From Aphelidium insulamus (lineage: Eukaryota > Aphelidiomycota > Aphelidea > Aphelidiaceae): a stretch of DNA of 64,000 bases. Where the stretch lies: assembly GCA_036784855.1 (NCBI GenBank), contig JAZDSV010000017.1, positions 124,001-188,000 of the forward strand, read 5' to 3'. The position numbers and the translations under genes are program-made. The notes beneath the pieces were generated by a model, which saw only the letters and a list, made by a program, of their open reading frames with translations, was not told the DNA's origin and searched no databases. Below are positions 42,898 through 54,075 of this stretch, one piece after another; the first letter of the stretch is position 1, and each line of letters starts with the position of its first letter.

Positions 42898-44583
42898 TTA
42901 CACTGCCATATGCTCGGCAGTGACACGGTCATCGCCAAAGCGAAAGTCACGGCCTCTACCACCAGCAATCAGCTGCCCAAAAGAGCGTTGATAGTGCGTC
43001 CAGTCGGCCATGTGTCCCAGTGGATGCCCGTCCACGCACCCACTAGCTGTTAACCGCTTCAGCATCGTGGATACTGACTCTGCGGTGTCACTTGTGACAG
43101 TGGTACCTGTGTCGTTTACACCCACACGGTTGCCGGATGGCGGCGCATCAAGCACAGCATCCGTGGTAGTGCTGGCAGAAGAGTGCCGCACCAGAAGTAG
43201 CGGCTGAAGCATGCGTCTGGCACCAGCGGATATGCGAGCGGGCAGCGGGCGTCGCCGTCTCTGCAGCAGTTGCTGCTGCTGCTGATCATTTTCATTTGCC
43301 TGCACCTCATCAACCACGGCACCATGCTCGAGCGGCCTGTGACGGGCGCAGATTATACCGTGTGCGGTCAGCGGGTCCAGCTGGTGCTGGGCAGCTGTGC
43401 AGTGAGCGGCAACGCACGTCTTCGGCAGTGCTGGTGGAGTGGTTGAGATGGAAGAGCCAAGGCGCACGGCCGGCGAAGAGTTGCGACGACGCGCCGAGTA
43501 GAGTGATGTCTCCGTCGCGGTGTCTGTCACGGCATCAAACACGTCCATCACGGAGCGCCGTCTGCTGCTGGCGGTATCAGCACTGCCATGAACACCGCCA
43601 AACCAGGTTGCATGCATCCCGGTCCCCGTTGGCGAGAAGGCATCCGCAGAATAAGGCATAGACGACGACAATGAACCAGGCGACTGGACAGTGTGGTGGC
43701 GAGTGCGAAGCGGCAGTGTACTGTGGCTGCCAGCAGACTGTTGCCGGTATTGGCACAGCGATGCCTTGAGCGCCGAGGCCGCGTTGAATGCCGCCACTGT
43801 CCCGGCACTGGGCGCCACAACTATCTCGCGGTGCAGCCAGTTGGCGGTCTCTAATAGCGCCTGTCGCAGTTGTTGGCGGCATTGCCTGGCGCACAGTGAA
43901 GTAGCCGTAGTTGTACTTGAAGTATCGCTAATAGAAATGCCACGAATAAGCTCCTCCAGCGCGCCGACTAGATCGTCAAAGGAGCCAGGTGCTGCCAGCT
44001 GGCACAGCGGTCGAAGTGGCCTGTCCAGCGACTCGGATGAGGCCGACATTGCACGCGCTGCCGCAATCTCCTCGCTGTCCACCACGGCCACCATGTCCCG
44101 GTGCCAATTGTCCACGCACTATGCGTGTATATTGCTATAAGCTACGGAATGTTGAATGTGCGACACACACGCACCTCCCGCAAACGCGTCTCTATCGCCA
44201 GGCGGGTGGCATTAGTGCAGAGAGCCGCCGGCACCTGCACTGTGACTACCACGCGGCGACAGAAACCACGCGCCTCCACATCCGGCACGGTGCAGTACCG
44301 CGTCTGCATGCAGCGTGAGTCTCTCCGCATGTATGTCAACACCCGCGCGCACAATGAGAATGGGCCCATCAGCCTTGGCGGCAGGCAGGCGCACCCCAGT
44401 CCACGCTGCAGCACCACACGCAACGCCACTCACGTCACCATTCAGGTCCACGGAGAGAATGGCGCCGGCCAGACTCGTCCCCTGCTCACCGGCGGCACTG
44501 ACAGGCACAGACCACACGCACACCGGACCGCACTGCTCCCCGAACTCAAAGATGAAGGCGGCGGCGGCGGCATTGACTGACAT
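42898..44583 (-). CDS. SMCR8/folliculin-like DENN protein
   Basis: Three exons, 44583-44353, 44303-44175 and 44118-42898, give 526 residues. The N-terminus (AAFIFEFGEQCGPVCVWSVPV, GAILSVDLNG) resembles the longin start of SMCR8 ('vAEFSEqvGPqPll..'). The block RYCTVPDVEARGFCRRVVVTVQVP matches 'lyDlEARGFvRpfcmaYis', the D.EARGF.R signature of SMCR8/FLCN. The C-terminal 400 residues are Ser/Thr/Gln-rich with little recognisable fold; the end (WTHYQRSFGQLIAGGRGRDFRFGDDR) may be a conserved motif. Known homologues form Rab/Arf GAP complexes in autophagy and nutrient sensing. The C-terminal DENN region is not evident, so this may be a short or divergent form. Confidence 0.5.
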
Positions 44584-44730
44584 CAACAATACTAGATAGC
44601 GTCCAATGCAAACTGCATTTTTACAGTCACTGCCACCTGCAATTATATGGCTATATATAGGTAGTATATTTATATATATATATGTACATATGTACATATG
44701 TATACCGTCTGTTGGCGATAAATGTCACCA

Positions 44731-45034
44731 TCAGCCAATAGTCTTGATAAAGTTGGCCAGCTCATTGTCGACTTTGGATGGCAGATGGCCGTGCCAAATA
44801 TTTCCTTTCTGCGAACAAGTTTGCTGGCGGTGATGCCAAATGTCTCCTGCTCACTGCATCGCAGTGCTTGAAACGCAAAATTATCTTCCAGCAGAATTGC
44901 AGACAACACGCGCGCTGCTGAATGGCTGATGAAAAATATACAACAGAATGAGTATCAGGCGCAGTTGAAGGTCGCAGACCTACTTTGATGAACGCAGCTA
45001 CCAGCGATGGAAAGGAGGCGAGCGTCGAGTGCAC
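44731..45034 (-). pseudogene. Relic of the C-terminus of the 8237-9964 secreted family
   Basis: Three frame pieces line up with the end of the broken gene at 8237-9964: FPSLVAAFIKVGLRP...QRAC with VPTLVAALRKEGLMP...RRAC; ILLEDNFAFQALRCSEQETFGITASKLVRRKEIFGT with ALLEDYTSFE.LKCKEDDKDGIAASTFARRKEIFGT; and HLPSKVDNELANFIKTIG then stop with HLPSKVDIELGKFFLATEQQ. Two frameshifts separate the pieces and nothing upstream matches. It proves the two loci share an ancestral protein. Confidence 0.75.
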
Positions 45035-45571
45035 GGTTTGTGCCGCAAATCTTTATTCGTCAAATTAGTAGTTGATGTTGAATTGTCAGTCGAGTGCAAT
45101 GCTTGTGAAAGTAATAGACGAGTATACGATGATCAGTGTTTATTGTAATACGTTGCACGCCTCTTATAGGCGTGCATTGACGTCGTAGTTCCGGCAACGA
45201 ATGTAGCCGTACATCTACACGTCCGCATCCGGCGACGTTGCTACGGCAACGTCGTCGCTGTTGTTGCCGCGGCGTTGCTAAAGAATCCGACAGTTGATGT
45301 TTTCCAAGTCAGTGTTGGGCAGTGTCACTACGGCTCCACTTCGTAAATACAATAAACTCTGCCATACGGTATTCCTCAACTCTTCTCTGCCCGTATGTAT
45401 GCAATGAAATGATCTGTATGACGTGAACCGGTATCCGTTTCTACTACATAGCACATTAAACTTTGCCCGTATGCATTCTCCCCTGAAAACAAATGACCAA
45501 TCAGGACACACTAAACACGTGGCACTGACTGAACGTGAGCATCTCGATAGTTCGCTAGTGAAGTTTATCAA
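45035..45571. promoter_or_regulatory. Upstream region of the intact ankyrin gene
   Basis: 537 bp without a supportable gene. GC-rich GTCGTCGCTG/GTTGCCGCGG stretch near 45250-45280. CCAATCA at 45497-45503 lies 69 bp before the start at 45572. Confidence 0.5.
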
Positions 45572-46954
45572 ATGTCTCGCGCATACATGTTCGTTGCAGC
45601 TATTTTCCTGCTGCTAGTGGCTACAGTTAGTGCACGTCCCAGACGGAAGTCCCAACTGCCGAAAAGTTTGGCCATCACTGAGGAGTGGACCATGGACCAG
45701 TGCACGGAGTCGGGCGTGGTGCCATTCCGTTGTGAGGGCGAACAGTTTCGAATCGGACACGGCATGCTGGAACACGTGGATGGAGGGAAGACTTATCTTG
45801 CTGTCATGGTTCGTCAGAGCAACTTGAACGATAAGAATGCCATCGGTGAATTCAAGGTCAGTCTGGTGTCCAAGAAAGTGATGGCAGCCGCCGTGCAGTA
45901 CTATCGCGGCGTGCGATTGCGACCGGATAATCCGGACTTTGCCGAGCTTTTCGATGGCTTTAACGCACTGATGTTGCAAGTGCCGGTCACATCGGTACAT
46001 CATGCAGTCCAGATGGGTGCAACTAGCATTCTGCAACCTCTAATTGATAGTTACGGCGCAAACAATCGCGATGACACCGGATGGACACTGCTGCACACCG
46101 CGGCATATCATGACAAGGTTGCTGAACTAGACATTCTGCTGCTAAATGGCGCTAATGCATTCCTTCAAGTCGATGACAAAACTGCGCTCAACATGGCCTG
46201 CGAGCGGGGCCATTATAATGCTGCGCAACTACTACTGACGGCGATGAACGGGCAGATGGACCACTACATTCAAGATGGAGGTATGCGCACAATGGCCGGA
46301 TCATCTGGACGCACAGCACTGCATTGGGCTGTACTCGGCGGAAATGCCGCGATTGTTCGCTTGCTGCTAGACACGCTCACTGACAAGAGCGAAAGAGTAA
46401 CATTGCTTGCGGCGGCGGATAATGACGGCAAATCCGCGCTCCATCTGGCCGCCGCTGAGCGCCTCTACTATGTAATGGAAGTGCTACTGCAGTATGGAGC
46501 ACCAGCGGGACACGCCGGCTGGAATTGGTTTGCAATTATGGAGGCTGCTATGAAAGGCTACATTAGACTTGTAATGGCAATATGCGCCAATGCTGCAATT
46601 CAGGATCCGATAACTCTGCGGAACCTGGTTGACGAAGCTTTGTTGGAAGCGGCAAAGCATGGCAACCACGATATTGTGCAGTATTTAATCTTGAGGAATG
46701 CCGACCTTTTGTTCAGTGATGACTACGGTAACACTGCAGCACACTTGGCTGCGATGCATGGCCATCCAATTGTGTTGGAGATTCTCCTATTTTACAAGGC
46801 AGACCTGGCATCGGTGCGAAACAATGACGGCTGGTTTCCAGTGCAGATGGCCGCACATAGTGGTAACAGTGCTTGCGTCGCTGTCCTGTTGCGCCACCAG
46901 CCAGTCACCACTAATCAACAGCACCGCTCACCCATGGACGGATTTCTGCATTAA
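45572..46954 (+). CDS. Secreted ankyrin-family protein, intact member
   Basis: Single exon, 460 residues. Signal peptide MSRAYMFVAAIFLLLVATVSA. Residues 45-115 form the family domain: GVVPFRCEGEQFRIGHGMLE, TYLAVMVRQSNLNDKNAIGEFKVSLVSKKVMAAAVQYYRG. This pattern (short strand, phi-x-I/phi-G-x-x-L, D/E-G-x-F-phi-V, alternating helix ending in YYR-G) resembles a T1/BTB (KCTD-type) fold, an inference from spacing only. About eight ankyrin repeats follow from residue 150: GWTLLHTAAYHDKVAELDILLLNGAN, TALNMACERGHYNAAQLLL, TALHWAVLGGNAAIVRLLL, SALHLAAAERLYYVMEVLLQYGA, NTAAHLAAMHGHPIVLEILLFYKAD. It is the reference copy for the decayed members at 38401, 39027 and 41000. Likely a secreted binding protein; target unknown. 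Confidence 0.82.
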   Translation: MSRAYMFVAAIFLLLVATVSARPRRKSQLPKSLAITEEWTMDQCTESGVVPFRCEGEQFRIGHGMLEHVDGGKTYLAVMVRQSNLNDKNAIGEFKVSLVSKKVMAAAVQYYRGVRLRPDNPDFAELFDGFNALMLQVPVTSVHHAVQMGATSILQPLIDSYGANNRDDTGWTLLHTAAYHDKVAELDILLLNGANAFLQVDDKTALNMACERGHYNAAQLLLTAMNGQMDHYIQDGGMRTMAGSSGRTALHWAVLGGNAAIVRLLLDTLTDKSERVTLLAAADNDGKSALHLAAAERLYYVMEVLLQYGAPAGHAGWNWFAIMEAAMKGYIRLVMAICANAAIQDPITLRNLVDEALLEAAKHGNHDIVQYLILRNADLLFSDDYGNTAAHLAAMHGHPIVLEILLFYKADLASVRNNDGWFPVQMAAHSGNSACVAVLLRHQPVTTNQQHRSPMDGFLH

Positions 46955-47213
46955 GGTGCATTGCATTTTGACACTCCTTTGCTTATTAACTATGTAGGCG
47001 CAGTTATTAAGAGATATTCAGGTTATGTAAGGCATTCCACTTGGCAGTATTAGCGGTGTTGATGTGTATTTACATAGACTCCGTAATAAGTATTGTCAGT
47101 CTCTCAGTCTCTCTGTCTCTTACATACATACATTACTCCGCCCACAAACACCCCGCAATTGCACAGCCACCGGCACTGTACATACATACACACATACCGG
47201 GAGAGAGTCTGTG
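46955..47213. other. Intergenic region before the formin gene
   Basis: 259 bp with a CT-rich run (47098-47118). Presumably the formin promoter and leader. Confidence 0.4.
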
Positions 47214-50200
47214 ATGCTGCAGGCCAAACTGGACTCGCTGCTACAGCCGGCCAAACTCTCGTCGAGGTTGCTGCGACGGCGCGGCAATCCCGGGGATGAC
47301 GCGGAAACAGGTGCCGCTTCCACCGCCGCTATGGATGCTGGCGGCGGCACATGGGGCTCATCGTCGTCGGCGTCGATTGCATCGTCCAGCGGCGTATCCA
47401 CCAGTACTGCCACAGCCGCTGCCGCCGCCGCCGCCGCCGAAGAACAACACAGATGGCTGTCCGAGTTGGATATGGCCGGTCTGGACCACTTGATGGAGCT
47501 GATGTGTGTACGTGGCCACGCAGTGAATACGTGATATGCCACACACAACTCCTTACATGTCTGTGCCGCGCAGGACGAGATGGGACTGGAGGAGAGCCGG
47601 CGGCTGGCAATCAGATCACTGCCACGTGACTCCAAGGTTAAAATGCTGCAACAGCACCGCAAGTTGGAGTCGGGCGCCAGTGGAGTAGCGCTGTCTGGTG
47701 GCAGTGGTGGAAATATGTCATCTGTCAGCCAGTCTGGCTCCGTGGGTGCACCCATGCAGCAGACCGCAATATCTGCATCGTCGGGACACCACGCAGCGTC
47801 AGACCGGGCAGATCGCAGTGCCCCCGAGTATTACATCCGTGAATTGCAGTGGTACAGCATGCGGCAAGGCAACATGCTTCTCGGTGTCTCCACAGCCAAC
47901 CTGATCAAGTGGGCGGTTTTTAATATTGTCATATTTCGCCATATTTCTTGCCAGCTATAGCCTATATATCTATAGTTGTATTAACGTTTATATTACATCC
48001 ATATTCTAATTATGTTATCAGGAGCCTGGTTGGACTTCGGGTCAGCTTGACTAGTCAGCCGCTGGCGTGGGTGAAAAAGTTTATTGCTCTGGACGGCATG
48101 GCTGCGCTGCTGCACATATTGAGTGATTTGCACAAGCGGCCGAAAAGGTATGGCATATTTTCTACATTGTTCTTTATGCAGCATCGTCATTTGCGTACGC
48201 AGACGAGACAAGGACCACGCGGTGGAGCACGAGATCATCCGGTGTATAAAAGTGTATATGAACAATGCGTTCGGCCTGCGTAATGTGCTGGACGAACGCT
48301 CGCATGGCACCGTGCTGGCCGTGGTGCGCTGCATGCACTCGCCGAATTTTCATGTGCGCAAAGTTGCCTGCGAACTGCTGACTGTCATCTGCTACGGCGA
48401 GGTGCCGCGCGGCCACACTCTTGTGCTGCGCGCCATGGAAACCGTGCGCAAAGGGGCGCTGTTGGAGGCTAGTGTCGTCAGCGCTGAACGCGTGGGTGCC
48501 AGTCCGTATCATCGATGGATGCAGCTGCTGCAAGGTGTGGTGGAGGCCAAGGACCGCACGGCGGGCACTGGCAGTGTCAGCGGAGGCCTGATTGCAGGCG
48601 TGGGTTGGATTGGCGACAGTCGCGTGACAGACAAGGAGGTCACCGACTATCTCGTCTCCAACCTGATGCTCGTCAATGCGATAATATCGCTGCCGGAAGA
48701 CGTGGACTTTCGGATGCATCTGCGCAATGAACTGTACACTGTCGGGTTCGGCAAGCTGAAGGTGAAGATGACTGCCATGGCACACTCGAACGAGTATTTG
48801 CACCGCCAGCTGGAATCATTTGCCGAGGATATGCGCATGGACTGGGAAGAGTACACCGCCTTCTTTGCCAGCCTGAAAGACAACGAGTAGTAAGAGCTGA
48901 TGCATATGCTTGCATACAAATAATCTGTAGTGACCCGCAAAACATATTCAAAGCCATCCAACGATCTGTGCAAGGCTCGGCAGCCGAAATGCATTTCCGA
49001 AGCATCCTGCAGCACCTACTTGTGGTGCGACAAGAGCCTCGCGTTCGCGCCAACTACTACCGCCTCTTTGACACACTGGTGTCGCAGATCGTACTGAACG
49101 GCAAAGGAATCGACCCCGACTTCACCGCCACCTACAACGTGGACATTGACCAGCTGGTTGCAGTGCAGTCGGACGCCGCTGCAGCCGAGATTGCCCAGCT
49201 GACGGAACAGACACGCGAGCTGGAGCAGTCACTGCAAACTGTTTACCGTGAAAAGTGCGAAATGGAAATCGAGCTGGCCGAGTTGAAGGGCCGATTAGGG
49301 TCGGTAGCGGGGCGCACTTCGCCGTTCGCACTGCCAGCCAGCGCTGAGGATGTGGCTCAGTATGAGAGTATAATCACGAGCTATGAACAGACGCTAGAGA
49401 GTTTACTCCAGGCGGCGCCGGGACTCGCGTCGCTCAAGCTGCAGCCTCCCGCTGAAGTTGCCACCAGTGCCGTAACTGACGACGGCAACGTTAACAAGGT
49501 ACCGTCTCCAGCAAGCAGCAGTGCGAATACATCCACCACCGAGTCAGCATCACCGCCTGCCGAGACGACAACACCCACTCCACCCGCACCAGGTCCACCA
49601 CCCCCGCCACCGCCTCCGCCTCCTCCTGCACCGGGCGCACCCAATGCCGCCGTGCGCCGTCTAAATAAGGCGCTCTATAAGCCCAAGACAAAATTGAAGC
49701 AGTTGCAATGGCAGAAACTAGCCGAATTGTCGGGATCCATTTGGGACCCGAACAGTGCGGCGGGCTCTTCAACCACACTGGACCGAGACATTGCAGCCGT
49801 GCTGACAAAAAGTGATTCATGGCGCGCTCTAGAAGATCACTTTGCCGCCACCACAACCACAACAGCTGCCTCATCTGCCACTGGCAAACAACCTGACGTG
49901 GACGTAGCTGCGACGGATTCAACGACTGAAGTGGCCAAGGACTTTACCGTACTCAACCCGAAAAAGTCTCACAATTTCCGTAAGTTCTTATAATTATGCT
50001 TGTACATGATAGCTTTTATACTTATTGGTCAGTAATCTTGCTGAAAAAGATGAAGCCGACAATGGCGGACGTGAGAAAAGCTTTGCTGGCCATGGACGAG
50101 ACCGTGATCCCGCTACAGCTCCTGAAACAAGTTCTACTATTCCTGCCCACGGAAGAGGAGACGAGAGCACTGCAGCAGTTCCGCGGACAAGTGCCGCCCA

Positions 50201-51471
50201 ATCTTGGCATGGCGGACCGGTTCTTTCTGGAATTATTGCAAATCGACCGCTTTGACTACCGCGTAAAGGCTCTGATATTTAAGGCCAATTTTGATGAGCG
50301 GCTGCGGGATCTTCAAGCGGTATGTGATTACGTAATCATTCTTTGAAATTAAATTGTGCCATTGACAGGACACGGACCGCGTGTTGACTGCGACTACGGC
50401 GGTGCTGAATGACTCTGGCCAGTTTGACAATGTTATGCGGCTGGTGCTACTGGTGGGCAATGTTATGAACGGAAGTGGTTTCCGCGGTGGCGCCTATGGT
50501 TTCCGCCTGTCTGGAATCAATGCAGTGAGTTCTCTCTGATCGAGTGAGTTCTATACATAATTAAATATTCCAGATCATGGACACCAAGTCAACGTCATCA
50601 TCTCTGTTTCCCACACTGCTGCACTATCTGGCCAACGTGGTGGACACTCTGTTCCCGCAGTATGCATCGTTCGTGGATGAGATTGCGCCCGTATCGGTGG
50701 CATGCCGCATCTCCACGCAAGCCGTGGTGAATGAGGCTTCCGTGTTCCATCGCGAGCTGGACGAGGTGGCGCGCGTAACCATCAACGCCCCGCCCGATGA
50801 CATCTTGGCCGCCACATTCGGTCCGTTCGTGCGCCGTGCTACAATGTTGGAACGTGGTCTCGCAGCCAGAGTGGAGCGGATGCAGCAGCAGTACGCTGAC
50901 TGTCTGCAAAAGTACGGCGAAGATCCGGCGGAAGTCACGTCGGAACAATTCTTCTCCGAGTTCAAACTGTTTGCATCGTCATTCCAGGCCGCCATGGCGT
51001 ATGTGCGCTCAGCGCGGTCCAAAGCAGAAGCCAGCAAACAGCTGCAACAGTCGCAGGAGGTTTTGCCGAGCACCGGCGTCGATGGAGTCACTGTCACTCA
51101 CAAGCAAGAGGAGCCGACAACTGACAAGGCGCCCGCTCGTAAGCCTTCCAGCAGACAGGCACAGCAACCGCCACTGTCGCAGGACGCCTTTGTGCTGGAC
51201 CTCTCAGACAGTGCGTGCATGCTTCTTTGCCTACTTAATGTGGGACTAACTTGTGTTTCTCGATTCAGATGACAAGAAGGGTGTGATGGACAGTTTACTG
51301 GAGTCATTGAAGCGCGGCACACTGACCAACTCGCGATCGTCAACGATTGGCGGACCACGCCGCCCACTCGGCCCCGACGGCACTCCTACACACCCGTGGC
51401 GACGGATAAGCATCAGTCAGGTGGCACTGCAGGCGGAGCATTTGCTCTCGGAGCTGCAGAACTCCGATTAG
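47214..51471 (+). CDS. Diaphanous-related formin
   Basis: Nine exons (47214-47507, 47574-47908, 48022-48147, 48203-48889, 48931-49979, 50033-50319, 50369-50524, 50574-51210, 51269-51471) give 1257 residues. The order is classical. GTPase-binding/FH3 region: LRVSLTSQPLAWVKKFIALDGMAALLHIL, RCIKVYMNNAFGLRNVL, HVRKVACELLTVICY. Dimerisation helix and coiled coil: EIAQLTEQTRELEQSLQTVYREK. FH1: a proline run around residue 700. FH2: LKQLQWQKL, FLPTEEETRALQQF, VLLVGNVMNGSGFRGGAYGFRL, STSSSLFPTLLHYLANVV. DAD: GVMDSLLESLKRGT near the end. It nucleates linear actin filaments and is released from autoinhibition by a Rho GTPase. It ends 125 bp from the convergent CCT3 gene. Confidence 0.93.
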
Positions 51472-51596
51472 TTATTTTCGTTTGTAATACATCCAGTCTC
51501 TAGATGGTTGTTTGTGTCTTTTATTTGTGCACATTGAGATAGAGACAGAGCTGTGTTGGCGTGCGTGACGGCGGTTGGCATATGGCAGCCATCACT

Positions 51597-53692
51597 CTAT
51601 CGCTCGGCCATGTTGTCGTCGGCGTCCATTGGCTGGGCGTCCAGCTGTTGCTGCATACCGGATCCACCAGCATCACGCTTCTTTGATATGCCCGACACAA
51701 TGTCGTCCACACGCAGCAACATGCACGCCGACTGCGCAATTATTAATTCTAGTATAAGCGCAGAGATTATACATGGAAATACCTCAATGGCGGTCTTGAG
51801 CGTCTGCACCTTGACTGCAATCGGCTCCCATATGCCATAGGTCTTCATGTCGACGATGGTGCCCTGCGTGCCGTCAATACCCCACGAGTGTCCCTCGCCA
51901 GATGCATGCTTGGCCTGCAATAAGTCAGCAGGTATAGTTGATATGGACTACAAGACCAGAAAATACACACCCGCAACTGAGTGAGCACACGGATACAGTT
52001 GCCACCGCAGTTCTGCACCAGTGTGCGCGGAATGACCTCCATGGCCTCGGAGACGGCACGGTACGGCCACTGCTCCACGCCCTCGATACTCTTGGCCTTC
52101 TCCGCTAGCTTGAACGAGACGGCCATCTCAGTGGCACCGCCGCCCGGACACAGTTTGGCGTTGAAATAGACGTTGCGCGCCACACTCATGGCGTCCTGCA
52201 GATTGCGCTCCACCTCATTCAGAATGTCCTTGCTGGCGCCGCGCAGGATAATCGAGCACGCCTTGGGGTCGTCGCATTTCACGAGGTAGGTGAAGTACTC
52301 GTCGCCAATCTTCTCGATCTTGAACTGTTTGCAGCCGGTGCCGACGTCCGACTCCTTCAAATCATCCACGCGGTTCACAATGGTGGCGCCGGTGGCTCTG
52401 GCAATGCGGTTGTTGTCCATCTTGCGCACGCGGCGAATAGCGGTGATATTGGCCTTTAGCAGGTAGTGCTGTGCCAGGTCTACAGTGTGTTTATATACAT
52501 ATAAATAAAGTATAGTAATTACGTACCAGAGACACCCTTCTCGGTGAAGACAACATCGGGCTTAAGGGCGACAATCTTCTCGCATAGCTGCTGGATTTGT
52601 TCCTCCTCAATCTGTAGAATGCGATTCCAGTGCTCCTCGCTGGACACTTCAATGTTGGTCTGCGACTCGCCCTTCTTGTACTCCAGCGGGCAGTCAAGCA
52701 GAATGATGCGCGGATTGTCAATGTGGCGACGCATCTTGGGGTGTGTCACGTCCTTGTTCACCATGATTCCGTCCAGCACGCACGAGTCCTCCAGCTCTCC
52801 CCCGGGGATCTACACATAGTTAAATACTAAAGAATTTTACCTAAATATAATGCAATGTTACCTTCTCAACACGGGCATAGCGCTTAATGTCCACCTCACG
52901 CTTGCCGTTAATGTCCATGGCCACACACTTTACGGCATCCAACGCCAGCCGGCACATCAAATCACTCCAGCGACTCACGAACTTGGTGCCGAGTGTGGCC
53001 TTGATCAGTTTGAGCATTTCATCGGCGTTGTTGACGTCGATGGGGATGGCAATGTCCTCGCACACTTGCACCGCGTCTTCCAGCGCCTTGTGCAGCGCCG
53101 ATATAATCACAATTGGGTGTATCTTGCGCTCCAAGTACGGCATGGCGCGTGCCAGCACCTCGCCGGCTATATATGAAATATCAGAATAGTACAATGTATA
53201 AAGAACAATCGATCGATACTATAACAATATATAATGAGGACTTGCCAAGGATAATGACCGAAGTGGTACCGTCGCCAACCTCCTCATCTTGAGTGCGACT
53301 CAGTTCGATCATGCTCTTGGCGGCGGGATGCGTCACCTCGATCTCACGCAGCGTGGCATTACCATCGTTAGTCAGCACAATGCCGCCCATGGGGTCCAGC
53401 AGCATCTTGAGCATACTGCGCGGTCCCAGACACGTGCGAATTACATCGGCCACGGTCTGCGTGTGAGTAAGTGAGTGTGTGTGTGTGAGTATACTATAAA
53501 CATAACCATACACACTATACACACATACACACGCTGCATGTACTTGCACTTGCGCATACCTTGGCAGCGGTAATGTTGGAGATCTGAGCCTTGCGACCCT
53601 GCTCACGCTCCATATTGGTGTCTGCGCGTGAGAGGAATTACTAGTAGATGCATGCACCTACTGATCACAATGACTGGCTGTTGTTGCTGCAT
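51597..53692 (-). CDS. CCT3: T-complex protein 1 subunit gamma (CCT3)
   Basis: Eight exons (53692-53662, 53621-53560, 53456-53246, 53166-52862, 52809-52527, 52479-51971, 51914-51783, 51731-51597) give 555 residues. VADVIRTCLGPRSMLKMLLDPMGGIVLTNDGNATLREI, DEEVGDGTTSVIILAGEVL, KKGESQTNIEV, DLAQHYLLKANITAIRRVRK, GDEYFTYLVKC, LCPGGGATEMAV and GIDGTQGTIVDM identify the gamma subunit, including the catalytic GDGTT and the GGG near the nucleotide site. It folds actin, tubulin and other proteins in the cytosolic CCT ring. Intron 3 starts GCAAGT (53245) and ends TAG; a GT donor two bases on would break the frame, so this is a GC-AG intron. The first exon codes for only about ten residues. Confidence 0.95.
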
Positions 53693-54075
53693 GGCTGTGG
53701 CTGTGGCTGTGGCGGCAAGCGGCAACGTGTTTAAGTGGAAATGTGTGCAAGCGCAAAGAGAGTAGGCACTATTGTTGATGCAGAGAGGTGGCGTCGCCGG
53801 TGAAGGTTGCTGCTGATTATGATTGACTGCGATTGCAACATTATGTAGATATATTTCATATTGTAGACATTGTAGATTATTATGTACATATATTCTTATA
53901 TGTACCACTAGTTGGAAGCGCGGTGCAACTATATATATATACTTGAAACTTTCACCAATAAGGCACCTGTAACAATGTACGCTTGTTCTACCGCTGCACA
54001 TACAAAGATAGAAGATTCTTATGATATAATTCTTTTCATTTGAGAGCCACTTGCAGCAACATTGTTGTCCAGAGT
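53693..54075. other. Intergenic region upstream of CCT3
   Basis: 383 bp. Contains a short GGCTGT repeat (53693-53715) and an AT-rich part with TATATATATA near 53930. Holds the CCT3 promoter and the 3' end of the 8-Cys gene. No gene seen. Confidence 0.5.

Noticed and set aside
47120-47755. Long minus-strand frame opposite the formin 5' exons, and similar frames opposite PHK, UreD and SMCR8-like genes
   Set aside because: Low-complexity shadow frames with no domain; the plus-strand or spliced models explain the sequence.
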